Of a stretch of DNA of 64,000 bases, positions 1 through 9,486 are shown one piece after another; the stretch's first letter is position 1, and each line of letters starts with the position of its first letter. The notes below the pieces were generated by a model. It searched no databases. It had not been told where the DNA came from and saw only the letters and a program-made list of their open reading frames with translations. The position numbers and the translations under genes were made by a program. The stretch comes from Silvimonas terrae (GTDB taxonomy: Bacteria; Pseudomonadota; Gammaproteobacteria; Burkholderiales; Chitinibacteraceae), in the NCBI RefSeq assembly GCF_014202765.1, contig NZ_JACHHN010000009.1, positions 124,001 to 188,000 of the forward strand, given 5' to 3'.

Positions 1-782
1 AATGCGCCCAGCGCCATCGACAACCCGGCCAGATCGGTCAGCCAGGCAATACCCAGCGTGATGAACAAGAGGTTGATCATGAACAGTTCGCTGGAGTGCT
101 GCCGCGCCACCAGGTTGAACCACGGCCGCATCAATTTCTGCCCCAGATACAGCAACAAGAACAGCACAATGCCAATTTTTACCGCCGCCAGACCCAGCGC
201 ATAGAACATCTCGCTAGCCGGCCGGCTCAGTGCCGGCGTCATGATCAGCATCGGCACCACGGCCAGATCCTGGAATAACAACACGCCGATGGCATTCAAG
301 CCATGCGGCGCGTTGAGTTCATTGCGTTCAGCCAGCAGTTTGGACACCATGGCCGTTGACGACATGGCCAGGGCGCCACCCAGCGCCAGACCGGTAATCC
401 AGCCTCCGCCGCCGATCCGGGTCACCGCACACACCAGCAAGGCGGTGGCAACCACCTGACTAAAGCCCAGGCCAAACACCACTTTGCGCATGGCCATCAG
501 TCGCGCCAGATTAAATTCAAGCCCCAGCGTGAACATCAGGAAAACAACGCCGAACTCGGCCAGATGTTCAGCACCGGTAGAGGTATCAATAAATCCGAGC
601 GCGTGCGGCCCGATCAACATGCCCACGACCAGATAACCCAGCATGGCGGGCAGTTTCAGACTCCGGCACGCCACCACCGTCAGAACGGCAGAGGCCAGCA
701 GCAAAAGAAGCGATGAAAGATGAATGGTGGCTCCCGACGGCGAAATGGTGAAAAAACGACTTTGAGTATAGCTAAAGAGCAT
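1..782 (-). CDS. CPA2-family monovalent cation:proton antiporter (KefB/KefC-like), 3' part outside window
   Basis: About 260 N-terminal residues are visible on the minus strand; the gene runs off the left edge. The translation begins MLFSYTQSRF, then alternates hydrophobic segments with family motifs: PAMLGYLVVGMLIGP, AEFGVVFLMFTLGLEF and GALAMSSTAMVSKLLAER. These are typical of the Na+/H+ or K+/H+ exchanger domain of CPA2 transporters in the inner membrane. The ATG at 782 is the only good in-frame start, but no strong ribosome site precedes it. It is divergent from kdsD. The C-terminal TrkA-N/RCK region that would separate KefB/KefC from other CPA2 members is not in view, so the substrate is unresolved. 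Confidence 0.85.
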   Translation of the reverse strand, partial: MLFSYTQSRFFTISPSGATIHLSSLLLLLASAVLTVVACRSLKLPAMLGYLVVGMLIGPHALGFIDTSTGAEHLAEFGVVFLMFTLGLEFNLARLMAMRKVVFGLGFSQVVATALLVCAVTRIGGGGWITGLALGGALAMSSTAMVSKLLAERNELNAPHGLNAIGVLLFQDLAVVPMLIMTPALSRPASEMFYALGLAAVKIGIVLFLLLYLGQKLMRPWFNLVARQHSSELFMINLLFITLGIAWLTDLAGLSMALGA

Positions 783-850
783 ACCGGCCAGCCTGTCTTG
801 TCACAACGTCGCTAGCAGTTTTCATGCCCGGTCTTTTATACTTGTTCTCC

Positions 851-1828
851 ATGACCTCTAGAGATACCACTCGTTTTCTGGATCGGGCCCGGCACGTGCT
901 GTCTATCGAAGCCACCGCGATCGAGAACATTGCCCAGCGACTGGACGCGCCTTTTAGCGAAGCTTGCGCCCTGATGCTGGCCTGCACCGGCCGCATTGTG
1001 GTCACCGGCATGGGCAAATCCGGCCATGTGGCCCGCAAGATTGCCGCGACCATGTCCAGTACCGGCTCTCCGGCGTTGTTCCTGCACCCGGCAGAAGCGG
1101 CACATGGCGACCTTGGCATGATTACGCCGCAAGATGTGGTGCTGGCTCTGTCTTACTCGGGTGAGTCGGATGAACTGCTGACGATACTGCCCAGCCTGAA
1201 ACGCATTGGCGTGCCGTTGATTGCCATGACTGGCAACAGCAAATCCACCCTGGCCCGGGAGGCGCACGTCTGGCTGGATAGCGCGGTTGAGCAAGAGGCC
1301 TGCCCGCTCAACCTGGCCCCGACCGCCAGCACTACGGTGGCGTTGGCGCTGGGCGATGCCCTGGCCGTGGCCATGCTGGAAGAACGTGATTTCAGCGCCG
1401 AAGACTTTGCCCATTCGCATCCGGGCGGCAGTCTGGGCCGGCGTCTGCTGATCCGTGTCAGTGATGTGATGCGCCAGGGCGACGATCTGCCCACCGTTCA
1501 TCTGGATACGCCCTTGCGTGACGCATTGATGGAAATCAGCCGGAAAGGCTTGGGAATGACGGCGGTCATGGACCAGAACAACGCGCTTGCCGGCATTTTT
1601 ACAGATGGCGATTTGCGCCGGGCGCTGGATCGCGGGGTAGATGTACATCACACCCGCGTACTTGAAGTCATGACACCCAACCCCATCACCATAGAAGCGG
1701 GCAAACTGGCAGCGGAAGCTGTCCGCATTATGGAAGAACGCCGAATCGGCGCCCTGCTGGTCACCGAAGGTGGCAAGCTGGCCGGCGCCTTGAACATGCA
1801 CGATCTGCTGCGCGCCCGCGTGGTCTGA
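851..1828 (+). CDS. kdsD: D-arabinose 5-phosphate isomerase
   Basis: 325 aa. It interconverts D-ribulose 5-phosphate and D-arabinose 5-phosphate, the first step towards Kdo for lipopolysaccharide. An N-terminal SIS domain (about residues 35-165) carries GMGKSGHVARK and the HPAEAAHGDLGM stretch, followed by two CBS domains (about 200-325), the KpsF/GutQ/KdsD layout. I chose the ATG at 851 because homologues begin close to the first helix. An in-frame ATG at 824 would add nine residues, and neither has a clear Shine-Dalgarno sequence. It is first in a run with kdsC-lptC-lptA-lptB, supporting the Kdo role over a capsule or gut paralogue. Confidence 0.93.
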   Translation: MTSRDTTRFLDRARHVLSIEATAIENIAQRLDAPFSEACALMLACTGRIVVTGMGKSGHVARKIAATMSSTGSPALFLHPAEAAHGDLGMITPQDVVLALSYSGESDELLTILPSLKRIGVPLIAMTGNSKSTLAREAHVWLDSAVEQEACPLNLAPTASTTVALALGDALAVAMLEERDFSAEDFAHSHPGGSLGRRLLIRVSDVMRQGDDLPTVHLDTPLRDALMEISRKGLGMTAVMDQNNALAGIFTDGDLRRALDRGVDVHHTRVLEVMTPNPITIEAGKLAAEAVRIMEERRIGALLVTEGGKLAGALNMHDLLRARVV

Positions 1829-1850
1829 CGGGCCAGAAACAGGACAAACA

Positions 1851-2369
1851 ATGAATTCCCAAGCCGCAACAGCCGTGCGCCTGATGATTTTTGACGTAGA
1901 TGGCGTCATGACCGACGGCAGCCTGTACTACACCGATGCTGGTGAAGAACTCAAAGCCTTCAACGCGCTCGACGGCCATGGTATCCGCATGCTGCAAGAC
2001 AGCGGCGTGAAGGTGGCGATCATTACCGGTCGCAAATCCAGACTGGTGGAGCACCGCGCCCGTAATCTGAATATCGACCTCTTGTATCAGGGTGCCAGCG
2101 ACAAGCTGGCCACCTTTGCAGAGTTGCTCGCCGCCACAGGTCTGACGCAGGAACAATGCGGTTATATGGGCGACGATGTGATCGACCTGCCGGTGATGCG
2201 TCGCGTCGCCTTTGCGATCTCCGTGCCCGATGCGCCCCAGATCGTGCGGGACAACGCCCATCTGGTTACCGTAGCCCGCGCCGGCCACGGTGCCGTCCGC
2301 GAAGCCTGCGAAACCATTATGCAATCCCAGGGTACGCTGGATGGCATCATGGCCTGGTATCTTCGCTAA
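1851..2369 (+). CDS. kdsC: 3-deoxy-D-manno-octulosonate 8-phosphate phosphatase
   Basis: 172 aa, the usual size for this small cap-less HAD phosphatase, which acts as a tetramer in the cytoplasm. It removes phosphate from Kdo 8-phosphate. HAD motif I is FDVDGVMTDG (nucleophile Asp15, acid/base Asp17). Later motifs include IITGRKS and GYMGDDVIDLPVM (metal-binding acidic pair). It lies 22 bp after kdsD and 9 bp before lptC, so it is very probably co-transcribed with both. Confidence 0.95.
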   Translation: MNSQAATAVRLMIFDVDGVMTDGSLYYTDAGEELKAFNALDGHGIRMLQDSGVKVAIITGRKSRLVEHRARNLNIDLLYQGASDKLATFAELLAATGLTQEQCGYMGDDVIDLPVMRRVAFAISVPDAPQIVRDNAHLVTVARAGHGAVREACETIMQSQGTLDGIMAWYLR

Positions 2370-2378
2370 GGACGATTT

Positions 2379-2960
2379 GTGAACCGCTTGTCTTCACGAC
2401 TTCTGCCGCTGGTATTGATTATTTTCCTCGCCATTCTGGTCTGGGGCCTGAACACGGCTGCCACCCTGCCCGCGCTGGACGACAAACGCCTCTCCAATGA
2501 GCCCAATCTGATCGCCGAGCACACACACACCGTGCGCTTTAACGAAAAGGGTCAGCCTTATCAGCGACTGGATGCGGACAAAGCCAGTCATTACGAAGAA
2601 AACGATTCCGCCTGGTTTGACAACCCGCACCTGGCCTCTACCCTGCCAGATCAACCGCGTGTCGATCTGGTCACCACCCGGATCCAGTCGATCAACCGTG
2701 GCGACAAATTCTGGGCGCCAGATCCCGTCACCGTCACCCGTCAGGCAGACGCACAACACGCCCAGATGGTCGTGCATGGGCGTGAAGTCTGGTATCAACC
2801 CAAACCGGGTCTGGCCTGGTCCGACGCGCCCGTCATTGCCGACATGGGCCTGTATCACGCCACGGGCGTGGGCTTTCAGGCCGATATCAACGATCAGACC
2901 CTTCTACTCAAATCCAAAGCGAGCACTCTTTATGTCCCTGCGCAGCGCAGCAGCAAATAG
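2379..2960 (+). CDS. lptC: LPS export ABC transporter periplasmic protein LptC
   Basis: 193 aa. A single N-terminal membrane anchor (about residues 7-27) is followed by a periplasmic beta-jellyroll domain of the YrbK family. LptC takes lipopolysaccharide from the LptBFG transporter and passes it to LptA. Identification rests on size, topology and position between kdsC and lptA; sequence conservation in this family is weak. The reading frame overlaps the start of lptA by 29 bp, suggesting translational coupling. Confidence 0.88.
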   Translation: MNRLSSRLLPLVLIIFLAILVWGLNTAATLPALDDKRLSNEPNLIAEHTHTVRFNEKGQPYQRLDADKASHYEENDSAWFDNPHLASTLPDQPRVDLVTTRIQSINRGDKFWAPDPVTVTRQADAQHAQMVVHGREVWYQPKPGLAWSDAPVIADMGLYHATGVGFQADINDQTLLLKSKASTLYVPAQRSSK

Positions 2961-3501
2961 CGTTCTTTTCGCCAGCCTGGCGCTGGCACTGGGTGTCGCG
3001 TTTGCGGCAACCGCCGACCGAGAGAAGCCGCTGAAGGTGGAAGCTGACTCGGCCACGTATGACCAGAAAGCCAATACGGGCGTGTACACCGGCAATGTGA
3101 TCGTCACCCAGGGCTCCATGACCCTGCGTTCAGACAAACTGACCGTGCACCAGGACGCCGACGGCATGCAGTACTCCCAGGGCGACGGCCGCCCGGTCAA
3201 GTTCCGCCAGCAGGCTGACGATGGCGAGTGGGTCGATGCCGAGTCCCTGCACTACGACTACAACCAGAAAACCGGTTTGCTGGTACTGACCAACAAGGCT
3301 TGGGTACGCAAAGGCCAGAACGAGGTCTTTGGTGACGTGATCACCTACAACCTCAATAACGACCAGTACTCCGCCACCAGTAACAAAACCGGCGCCGGCC
3401 GGGTCAATGTGACCATTGTGCCCAAGAAACCCGCCGCCAGCGGCCCGGCCGCCAAGCCGGCCCCTGCAGTGGCCAGCGATACCACAAGCGAGAAACAATG
3501 A
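2932..3501 (+). CDS. lptA: Lipopolysaccharide transport periplasmic protein LptA
   Basis: 189 aa. The ATG at 2932 gives a signal peptide ending near residue 26 (ALALGVAFA), so this start is preferred over the long upstream extension of the same frame. The mature part is an OstA-type domain, with [21 protein letters not shown] near its start and repeating beta-strand pairs. It bridges the periplasm, carrying LPS from LptC to LptD. A low-complexity Ala/Pro/Lys tail ends the protein. It overlaps lptC by 29 bp and lptB by 4 bp. Confidence 0.92.
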   Translation: MSLRSAAANSVLFASLALALGVAFAATADREKPLKVEADSATYDQKANTGVYTGNVIVTQGSMTLRSDKLTVHQDADGMQYSQGDGRPVKFRQQADDGEWVDAESLHYDYNQKTGLLVLTNKAWVRKGQNEVFGDVITYNLNNDQYSATSNKTGAGRVNVTIVPKKPAASGPAAKPAPAVASDTTSEKQ

Positions 3502-4265
3502 GCGCCAATCAGACCCCCAACGGCCCCATGACGCAGCCCCTGACCGCCTCCCTGAATGCCACGGGGCTGATGAAGCGCTATCGCAAACGTACCGTGGTAC
3601 GTGATGTCTCCATCCGTGTCGATGCTGGTGAAGTAGTCGGGCTGCTTGGTCCCAACGGGGCTGGCAAGACCACCAGCTTTTATATGATCGTGGGTATGGT
3701 CGCGGCGGATGGCGGTGAAATCAGTCTCAACGGCCGCGACATCAGCCGTCTGCCCATGCATGAGCGTGCGCAGTTGGGTCTGGGCTATCTGCCGCAGGAA
3801 GCCTCCATCTTCCGCAAGATGACCGTGGCGCAGAACATTCTGGCCGTGCTGGAACTGCGGGAAAAGAACGCCGCGCGTCGCGCCGAGCGCCTGGAAGAGC
3901 TGTTGCATGAACTGCACATTGCGCACCTGCGCGACAGCGGGGCCATGAGCTTGTCTGGTGGTGAGCGCCGCCGGGCCGAAATCGCCCGCGCCCTGGCCGC
4001 CGATCCGCGCTTCATTTTGCTGGATGAACCCTTTGCCGGTGTCGACCCGATCGCCGTGATGGATATCCAGCGCATCATTGCTTATCTGCGCGACCGCGGC
4101 ATTGGCGTACTGATTACCGATCACAACGTGCGGGAAACCCTGGGTATTTGCGATCGCGCTTACATCATCTCCGAAGGGGCAGTCATGGCATCGGGCCATC
4201 CCGCTGAAATCATTGCCAACGAACAGGTACGCAAAGTGTACCTGGGCGAACACTTCCGGATGTAA
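3498..4265 (+). CDS. lptB: LPS export ABC transporter ATP-binding protein LptB
   Basis: 255 aa cytoplasmic ATPase that powers LPS extraction from the inner membrane with LptF and LptG, which are not in this window. Walker A is at residues 51-59 (GPNGAGKTT), the ABC signature LSGGE at 152-156 and Walker B ILLDEP at 173-178, followed by the H-loop LITDHNVRE. An N-terminal extension of about 20 residues is longer than in E. coli LptB; an internal ATG at 3528 is an alternative start. It overlaps lptA by ATGA and is followed by rpoN, the standard proteobacterial order. Confidence 0.95.
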   Translation: MSANQTPNGPMTQPLTASLNATGLMKRYRKRTVVRDVSIRVDAGEVVGLLGPNGAGKTTSFYMIVGMVAADGGEISLNGRDISRLPMHERAQLGLGYLPQEASIFRKMTVAQNILAVLELREKNAARRAERLEELLHELHIAHLRDSGAMSLSGGERRRAEIARALAADPRFILLDEPFAGVDPIAVMDIQRIIAYLRDRGIGVLITDHNVRETLGICDRAYIISEGAVMASGHPAEIIANEQVRKVYLGEHFRM

Positions 4266-4308
4266 CCCCACACATGCCCACCGCCCCGCCCCTGTCCAGA
4301 ACCGCCGC

Positions 4309-5709
4309 ATGAAGCAATCCCTGCAACTGCGACTGTCGCAGCAACTGAACCTGACGCCCCAACTGCAACAGTCGATCAAGCTGTTGCAGCTTTCTACGCT
4401 GGACTTCCAGACCGAGATCGAACGCTACCTGCTGGAAAACCCGTTGCTTGAACAAGACAGTGCCGGTAGCAGTTCAGAAACCACAGACAGCCCCAGCGGC
4501 GAAACCGAAAGCACCCCCTCCGACGACAGCTATGACACCGGCGGCGGTGACATGGAGTGGGGAAGTGGCGGTTCACGCAATAGTGATGACGACGACGATT
4601 TCGACCCGGCCACGCAAGTGGCAAGGGAACTGACGCTGCGCGAGCATTTGCTGGATCAGGCCGGCGTACTGCGTCTGCCCGAGCGCGACCATGCTGCACT
4701 GGCGTTCATGATCGACGCAGTGGACGATGAGGGATTTTTACCATATTCGCTGGAAGAATTACTGGAACAAATCCCCGCCGAGATCGTCTCTCTATTAGAG
4801 CTTGAGACAGATGATCTGGCCGTAGCACTGGCCCGCCTCAAGCAGTTTGACCCGCTGGGCGTGGGCGCACGCAATACCGCTGAGGCGCTATCGCTGCAGT
4901 TGAAACAGCTTGAATCGACCCCCGCTTGCCAATTGGCACGACAAATCGTCGGACAGCATCTCGATTTATTGGCGGGGCGTGATTACACTAAGTTGAAAAG
5001 GTTACTGAAATGTGACGACGCAGCCCTGAAAGCTGCGCAAAACGTGATCACCAGTCTGAATCCGCGCCCGGCAGCACAATGGGCGGCATTGACACCACGC
5101 TACGTTGTACCTGACGTGCTGGTGCAAAAGATCAAGGGGCAATGGCAGGTGAGACTCAATCCAGCCGCGATGCCGCGGTTGCGTATCAATCAGGTGTACG
5201 CAGATATCCTGCAACGCAGCGAGGGTGGTGTGCTGGCGCGCGAACTGCAGGAAGCCAAATGGCTGGTCAAGAGTGTGCAACAGCGCTTCGAGACCATCTT
5301 GCGTGTGGCCCAGGCCATCGTGGAACGCCAGCGCGCGTTCTTCGAGCATGGCGAAGTAGCCATGCGGCCACTGGTGCTGCGCGACATTGCCCTGGAACTG
5401 GATCTGCACGAATCCACCGTCTCACGGGTCACCACCCAGAAATACATGACCAGCCCGCGTGGCCTGCTGGAGTTCAAATACTTCTTTGGCAGCCACGTGG
5501 ATACCGAAGCCGGTGGCGAATGCTCTGCCACCGCCATCAAGGCGTTGATACGCCAGATGATCCAGACCGAAGACAAGACCCGGCCGCTGTCTGACAGCGC
5601 CATCGCCGACGCTTTATCCGGGCAAGGGATCGTGGTTGCGCGACGAACCGTTGCCAAATACAGGGAGGGGATGAACGTTCCACCCGTTAACTTGCGCAAA
5701 AATCTGTAA
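4309..5709 (+). CDS. rpoN: RNA polymerase sigma-54 factor
   Basis: 466 aa. It directs RNA polymerase to -24/-12 promoters and needs AAA+ activators. Region I is the Gln/Leu-rich N terminus (MKQSLQLRLSQQLNLTPQLQQ). Region II (about 50-110) is unusually rich in Ser, Asp and Glu. The core-binding and helix-turn-helix regions follow, and the RpoN box ARRTVAKYRE sits at residues 444-453. The ATG at 4309 matches the conserved family start; the same frame is open upstream to 4213 inside lptB but that extension is not family-like. Confidence 0.96.
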   Translation: MKQSLQLRLSQQLNLTPQLQQSIKLLQLSTLDFQTEIERYLLENPLLEQDSAGSSSETTDSPSGETESTPSDDSYDTGGGDMEWGSGGSRNSDDDDDFDPATQVARELTLREHLLDQAGVLRLPERDHAALAFMIDAVDDEGFLPYSLEELLEQIPAEIVSLLELETDDLAVALARLKQFDPLGVGARNTAEALSLQLKQLESTPACQLARQIVGQHLDLLAGRDYTKLKRLLKCDDAALKAAQNVITSLNPRPAAQWAALTPRYVVPDVLVQKIKGQWQVRLNPAAMPRLRINQVYADILQRSEGGVLARELQEAKWLVKSVQQRFETILRVAQAIVERQRAFFEHGEVAMRPLVLRDIALELDLHESTVSRVTTQKYMTSPRGLLEFKYFFGSHVDTEAGGECSATAIKALIRQMIQTEDKTRPLSDSAIADALSGQGIVVARRTVAKYREGMNVPPVNLRKNL

Positions 5710-5726
5710 TTTGCTTGGCCTGGAGC

Positions 5727-5745
5727 GGCTGGAAACAATCCAGCC
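5727..5745 (+). other. Perfect 7-bp inverted repeat between rpoN and hpf
   Basis: GGCTGGA, a 5-base spacer, then TCCAGCC lie 18 bp after the rpoN stop. No T-run follows, so it is not a normal intrinsic terminator. It could stabilise the rpoN message or mark a processing site ahead of hpf. The role is inferred only. Confidence 0.35.
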
Positions 5746-5801
5746 AGCTGGGTTGCATCAGCCGCCCCTGGTTTTAATGGCTCAACCAGAAGGAGAATGC
5801 C

Positions 5802-6134
5802 ATGAACCTCAACATCAGCGGACATCACGTTGAAGTGACCCCGGCTTTACGTCAGTACCTGACGAGCAAGCTGGACCGGATAGTGCGCCACTTTGACCAG
5901 GTAGTAGACGTCAGCGCCATTCTTTCTGTCGAGAAGTTACAGCAGAAAGCGGATGTCACCGTGCGTGTGCGCGGCAAGGACATTCATGTTGAGGCAGTCG
6001 ATAAGGACATGTACGCCGCCATAGATCTCCTTGTCGATAAACTGGACCGGCAGATCGTCAAACACAAAGAGTGCTTGATGGATCACCGTGGCGACGCCAT
6101 CAAACACCAGCAAACGGTCGAAGAAGAAGAGTAA
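5802..6134 (+). CDS. hpf: Ribosome hibernation-promoting factor, short form
   Basis: 110 aa. The S30AE/HPF fold is recognisable from MNLNISGHHVEVTPALRQYL and the central DVTVRVRGKDIHVEAVDKDMYAAIDLLVDKLDRQIVKHK-like region (residues about 45-90). It binds the 30S decoding site in stationary phase. The length fits short HPF/YfiA proteins, not the long form with a dimerisation tail. A good Shine-Dalgarno (AAGGAGA) precedes the ATG. It follows rpoN, as in many proteobacteria, and ends at a strong terminator, which separates it from ptsN. Confidence 0.93.
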   Translation: MNLNISGHHVEVTPALRQYLTSKLDRIVRHFDQVVDVSAILSVEKLQQKADVTVRVRGKDIHVEAVDKDMYAAIDLLVDKLDRQIVKHKECLMDHRGDAIKHQQTVEEEE

Positions 6135-6168
6135 CTTTTTCGATATAAACCAGCATCTTGATACCACA

Positions 6169-6204
6169 AACGGGAACCCTGAAAACGGGTTCCCGTTTTT
6201 GTTT
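6169..6204 (+). terminator. Intrinsic terminator after hpf
   Basis: A perfect 11-bp stem (AACGGGAACCC / GGGTTCCCGTT) with a 7-base loop is followed by a T-rich tail (TTTTTGTTT). It ends the kdsD-to-hpf transcription unit, so ptsN needs its own promoter in 6205-6345. Confidence 0.9.
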
Positions 6205-6345
6205 ATGCCATTGCAGCGGTACAATGGGTACAGTTGAAAATGCAAACCGGACCGACGATCGCATGAATGCGCTCGCCGGGATTCGTCAATGGTGCAGCGC
6301 GGCAAGTATCGCCGCCCCCAATCAGGTCAGAGAGCCGGCCCGACA

Positions 6346-6819
6346 ATGAGTCTGATTTCCAGAATCCTGCCTGCCAATAACGTCTTTCTTGATATGGACG
6401 TCGGCAGCAAAAAGCGGGTATTCGAACAGGTAGGCATGCTGTTCGAGAATAGCCACGCGATCGCGCGCAGCGTCATCTTTGACAGCCTGTTCGCCCGTGA
6501 AAAACTGGGTTCCACCGGTTTGGGTCAGGGCGTGGCCATTCCGCATGGGCGCATCAAGGGCCTGAAAGAAGCCAGCGGCGCGTTTATTCGCCTGAAAAAC
6601 CCGGTGCCTTTTGACGCGCCGGACGGCAAGCCGGTCAGTCTGGTGTTTGTGCTGCTGGTGCCTGCCGCCGCCACCGATCTGCATTTGCAAATCCTGTCTG
6701 AACTGGCGCAACTGTTTTCAGACAAGACCGTGCGCGACCAACTTGCAACGGCCAGCGATGTGGACGCGGCCTTTAAGCTGATTTCCACCTGGGAACCTTA
6801 TGCCGCAGATTACCGTTAG
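6346..6819 (+). CDS. ptsN: Nitrogen-PTS EIIA component PtsN (EIIA-Ntr)
   Basis: 157 aa PTS EIIA type-2 domain. The phosphorylated histidine is His67 in [13 protein letters not shown]-Ntr is a regulatory phosphocarrier linked to nitrogen and potassium control, not a sugar-uptake part. The ATG at 6346 fits the family start ([14 protein letters not shown]); an upstream in-frame start at 6289 is less likely. It overlaps hprK by 20 bp and lies two genes downstream of rpoN, the classic association, although a terminator separates it from hpf. Confidence 0.93.
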   Translation: MSLISRILPANNVFLDMDVGSKKRVFEQVGMLFENSHAIARSVIFDSLFAREKLGSTGLGQGVAIPHGRIKGLKEASGAFIRLKNPVPFDAPDGKPVSLVFVLLVPAAATDLHLQILSELAQLFSDKTVRDQLATASDVDAAFKLISTWEPYAADYR

Positions 6820-7744
6820 ACAGTTATTCATCGATAATGCGGAAAAACTCAGGCTGACCTGGGTCGCTGGCCAATCCGGCGCCAACAACCTGCTGACCAA
6901 CGATGCTGCCGAGCAAAAGCCCCGCCTGGCACTGGTCGGTCACCTTAACTTCATCCACCCCAACCGCGTGCAAGTGCTGGGGATCGCTGAAGTCAATTAT
7001 TTCCTTGGGCTCTCGCCCGAGGCCCAAAAAGACTCGGTAGAGCGACTGTTTGCCAATGAAATGGCACTGATGATCGTCGCCAACAGCCAGCCCGTACCCG
7101 ATACCCTGCGTGAGGGGGCAGAACGCCATCACGTGCCGCTGCTCACCTCCACAGAACAATCGCCGTATCTGATGGATGTGCTGCGTTATTACCTGGCCAA
7201 AGCGTTGGCTGTCTCCACCCATTTGCACGGCGTATTTCTGGATGTGCTGGAAGTTGGCGTGCTGCTGACCGGCGAATCGTCCATGGGTAAGAGCGAACTG
7301 GCGCTGGAGTTGATCTCGCGCGGTCACGGCCTGGTCGCCGATGATGTGGTCGAGGTCTATCGCACCAACCCGGAAACCCTGGAAGGCCGCTGTCCACCCA
7401 TGCTGCGGGATTTTCTGGAAGTCCGCGGGATTGGGGTGTTGAATATCCGCACCATCTTTGGTGAAACCGCCGTTCGCCCCAAAAAGACGCTCAAGCTGAT
7501 CGTGCATCTGGCCAAGGCCGGTGGCGAAACGCTGGCCCCGATTGACCGCTTGCAAATGCAAGCGGCCACGCAGGAAATCCTTGGTGTGCAGATTCGCAAG
7601 CTGGTGATCCCGGTGGCGGCAGGTCGCAACCTGGCCGTACTGGTTGAGGCTGCGGTACGCAACTATATTCTGCAACTGCGCGGGATTGACTCCACGCGCG
7701 AATTTATCGAGCGTCATCAGCGCTTTATGGAACTGGGCGAATAA
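6800..7744 (+). CDS. hprK: HPr kinase/phosphorylase
   Basis: 314 aa bifunctional enzyme that phosphorylates and dephosphorylates a serine of HPr. Walker A is GESSMGKS at residues 158-165, and the family signature [17 protein letters not shown] follows the catalytic region. In betaproteobacteria it sits with ptsN and rapZ, and the same order is seen here. It overlaps the 3' end of ptsN by 20 bp, and rapZ starts 3 bp after its stop, so the three genes are almost certainly one transcript. Confidence 0.95.
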   Translation: MPQITVRQLFIDNAEKLRLTWVAGQSGANNLLTNDAAEQKPRLALVGHLNFIHPNRVQVLGIAEVNYFLGLSPEAQKDSVERLFANEMALMIVANSQPVPDTLREGAERHHVPLLTSTEQSPYLMDVLRYYLAKALAVSTHLHGVFLDVLEVGVLLTGESSMGKSELALELISRGHGLVADDVVEVYRTNPETLEGRCPPMLRDFLEVRGIGVLNIRTIFGETAVRPKKTLKLIVHLAKAGGETLAPIDRLQMQAATQEILGVQIRKLVIPVAAGRNLAVLVEAAVRNYILQLRGIDSTREFIERHQRFMELGE

Positions 7745-7747
7745 GGC

Positions 7748-8608
7748 ATGGCGCACAAGAGTCAGCAAGTTATCCTGCTCTCTGGTTTATCGGGTGCGGG
7801 GAAAAGCGTTGCATTGCGGGTGCTGGAAGATCTGGGCTATTTCTGTATCGATAACCTGCCCTCGCCCATCCTGCCGCAAACAGTCGCCTTGCTGGACGAA
7901 GATGGCTACCCCAAGGTGGCGATTGCGGTGGATTCACGCAGTGCGCACAACCTCGCCGGCTTCCCCGACTATCTGTCGGCCATGCTGGAACTGAAGATCG
8001 ACGTACGTTTGCTGTTCCTTGAAGCGACGGACGAAGTGCTGATCAAGCGCTTTTCCGAAACGCGCCGTAGTCACCCGATGGCAGGGGAAAACCTCACCGT
8101 CAGCGAAGCCATCGCGCTGGAACGGGAGCTGCTGGAATACTTCCTGATCAATGCCTATCGGATTGATACCAGCTCTCTGAGCGCCAACCAGCTGCGTGCC
8201 TCAGTGCGGGACTTTGTCGGCCTGGACCGCGCCCGGCTGACGCTGGTGTTCGAATCCTTCGGCTTCAAGCACGGTATTCCGCTGGATGCCGACTTTGTGT
8301 TTGATGCCCGCTGCCTGCCCAATCCCCATTACGACCCGGAACTGCGCCCGCTGACCGGCAAGGATGCGCCAGTCATTGACTACTTGAAGCGTCAGGAATC
8401 GGTGGGCCGCTACCTGACGCATCTGATCGGCTTTCTGGAACACTGGATTCCCGAGTTCGACCGGGATCATCGCAACTATGTCACGGTGGCGATTGGCTGC
8501 ACCGGTGGCCAGCATCGTTCCGTGTTTCTGGTCGAGCAACTGGCAAAACATTTTGGCAATCAACGCCAGGTGTTGATCCGTCACCGTGAGCCCCATGTCA
8601 AAAACTGA
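7748..8608 (+). CDS. rapZ: RNase adapter protein RapZ (nucleotide-binding)
   Basis: 286 aa. The Walker A loop GLSGAGKS is at residues 13-20, the Walker-B-like region is around VAIAVDSRSAHN, and the C-terminal domain holds GCTGGQHRSVFLVEQLA. In enterobacteria RapZ delivers the small RNA GlmZ to RNase E and controls glmS; whether that applies here is unknown. The RapZ-HprK-PtsN grouping suggests a link to cell-envelope sugar supply. The stop overlaps the next gene. Confidence 0.93.
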   Translation: MAHKSQQVILLSGLSGAGKSVALRVLEDLGYFCIDNLPSPILPQTVALLDEDGYPKVAIAVDSRSAHNLAGFPDYLSAMLELKIDVRLLFLEATDEVLIKRFSETRRSHPMAGENLTVSEAIALERELLEYFLINAYRIDTSSLSANQLRASVRDFVGLDRARLTLVFESFGFKHGIPLDADFVFDARCLPNPHYDPELRPLTGKDAPVIDYLKRQESVGRYLTHLIGFLEHWIPEFDRDHRNYVTVAIGCTGGQHRSVFLVEQLAKHFGNQRQVLIRHREPHVKN

Positions 8609-8978
8609 ATGGCGGCTGTTGCAGCCCGGCGACTGGCTCACCGCCGCGCTGGGAGCAACGCTGGTGGCCCTGCTGGCGTGGCTGGCCTGGAATACCGACG
8701 CCGCCACGCATGTGCGCATTTATCAGTCCGGCAAACTGTTTGCCGAGCTTGATCTGATGGCCCATCGCACCATGCAGGTGCCCGGCCCGCTGGGTGATAC
8801 CACGGTGGAAATCGCCCAGGGCCGCGCGCGCATTGCCGCCGATCCCAGCCCGCGCCAGTATTGCGTCAAGGCTGGCTGGTTGACCGAGACCGGACAGACC
8901 GCGATCTGCCTGCCCAATCGCACCAGTATTGAACTGACCGGCAGCCGCGCCCGGGCCTATGACAGCCTCAGCTACTGA
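8595..8978 (+). CDS. NusG-domain-II-containing membrane-anchored protein
   Basis: 127 aa from the ATG at 8595; a GTG nine bases upstream is equally possible. A single hydrophobic segment (about residues 14-33) is followed by a small beta domain with ARIAADPSPRQYCVKAGWL and GQTAICLPNR, which resembles the NusG_II family. Proteins of this family are often encoded beside Gx-type membrane proteins, as here. It overlaps rapZ by 14 bp and the next gene by 20 bp. The conserved Cys pair may bind a cofactor or disulphide; the biochemical function is not known. Confidence 0.75.
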   Translation: MSKTEWRLLQPGDWLTAALGATLVALLAWLAWNTDAATHVRIYQSGKLFAELDLMAHRTMQVPGPLGDTTVEIAQGRARIAADPSPRQYCVKAGWLTETGQTAICLPNRTSIELTGSRARAYDSLSY

Positions 8979-9486
8979 TCGCGTCGTCACCGCCGGCGTC
9001 GATGACCTGCGCATTGCCCGCTATGCCGCGCTGGCGATCATGCTGGGCGTGGTGGAAGCGGGCTTTCCCTCGCCGCTACCTGGGGTAAAACCGGGCATTG
9101 CCAACATCGTTACGCTGCTGGTGTTGTGGCGGCATGGCTGGCGCGATGCGGCATGGGTGTCGCTGTTGCGGATCTTTGGCGGTGCGTTGGTGCTGGGTGG
9201 TTTTCTGTCCCCCGGGTTTGCCTTGAGCCTGTGTGGTGGCATCGTCAGCCTGGCGGCCCTGGCGGCCGCGCAATATTTGCAACGCCGCTGGTTCGGGCCG
9301 GTCAGCCTCTCACTCATTGCCGCTTTTGCACACATTGCCGGCCAACTTGGGCTGGCACGTTTATGGCTGATCCCCGATAACGGATTAATCCGCCTGGCTC
9401 CCGTATTTTTTGGCGCGGCGCTGGTCTTTGGCCTTGCCAATGGCCTGATCTGTGCCCGCCTCTTGAAGGAACACCCCACACCATGA
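8959..9486 (+). CDS. Gx transporter family protein (HepI-like integral membrane protein)
   Basis: 175 aa, about five transmembrane segments. The family hallmark is near the start: MLGVVEAGFPSPLPGVKPGIANIVTLLVL, with glycine-rich GGALVLGGFLSPGFALSLCGGI after it. These proteins were once called heptaprenyl diphosphate synthase component I and are now viewed as ECF-like substrate-binding membrane proteins; the substrate is unproven. The gene overlaps its NusG_II partner upstream and ubiX downstream (ATGA). Position beside ubiX is compatible with an isoprenoid or quinone-related role, which is inference. Confidence 0.75.
   Translation: MTASATDRVVTAGVDDLRIARYAALAIMLGVVEAGFPSPLPGVKPGIANIVTLLVLWRHGWRDAAWVSLLRIFGGALVLGGFLSPGFALSLCGGIVSLAALAAAQYLQRRWFGPVSLSLIAAFAHIAGQLGLARLWLIPDNGLIRLAPVFFGAALVFGLANGLICARLLKEHPTP

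Noticed and set aside
798-842. TTGTCA and TATACT as a kdsD promoter
   Set aside because: The boxes are 33 bp apart, far outside the usable range.
836-1909. A 357-codon minus-strand frame opposite kdsD
   Set aside because: Same kind of antisense shadow, and kdsD is certain.
3345-4379. A 344-codon minus-strand frame opposite lptA/lptB/rpoN
   Set aside because: Antisense of well-recognised LPS transport genes; no domain or ribosome site of its own.
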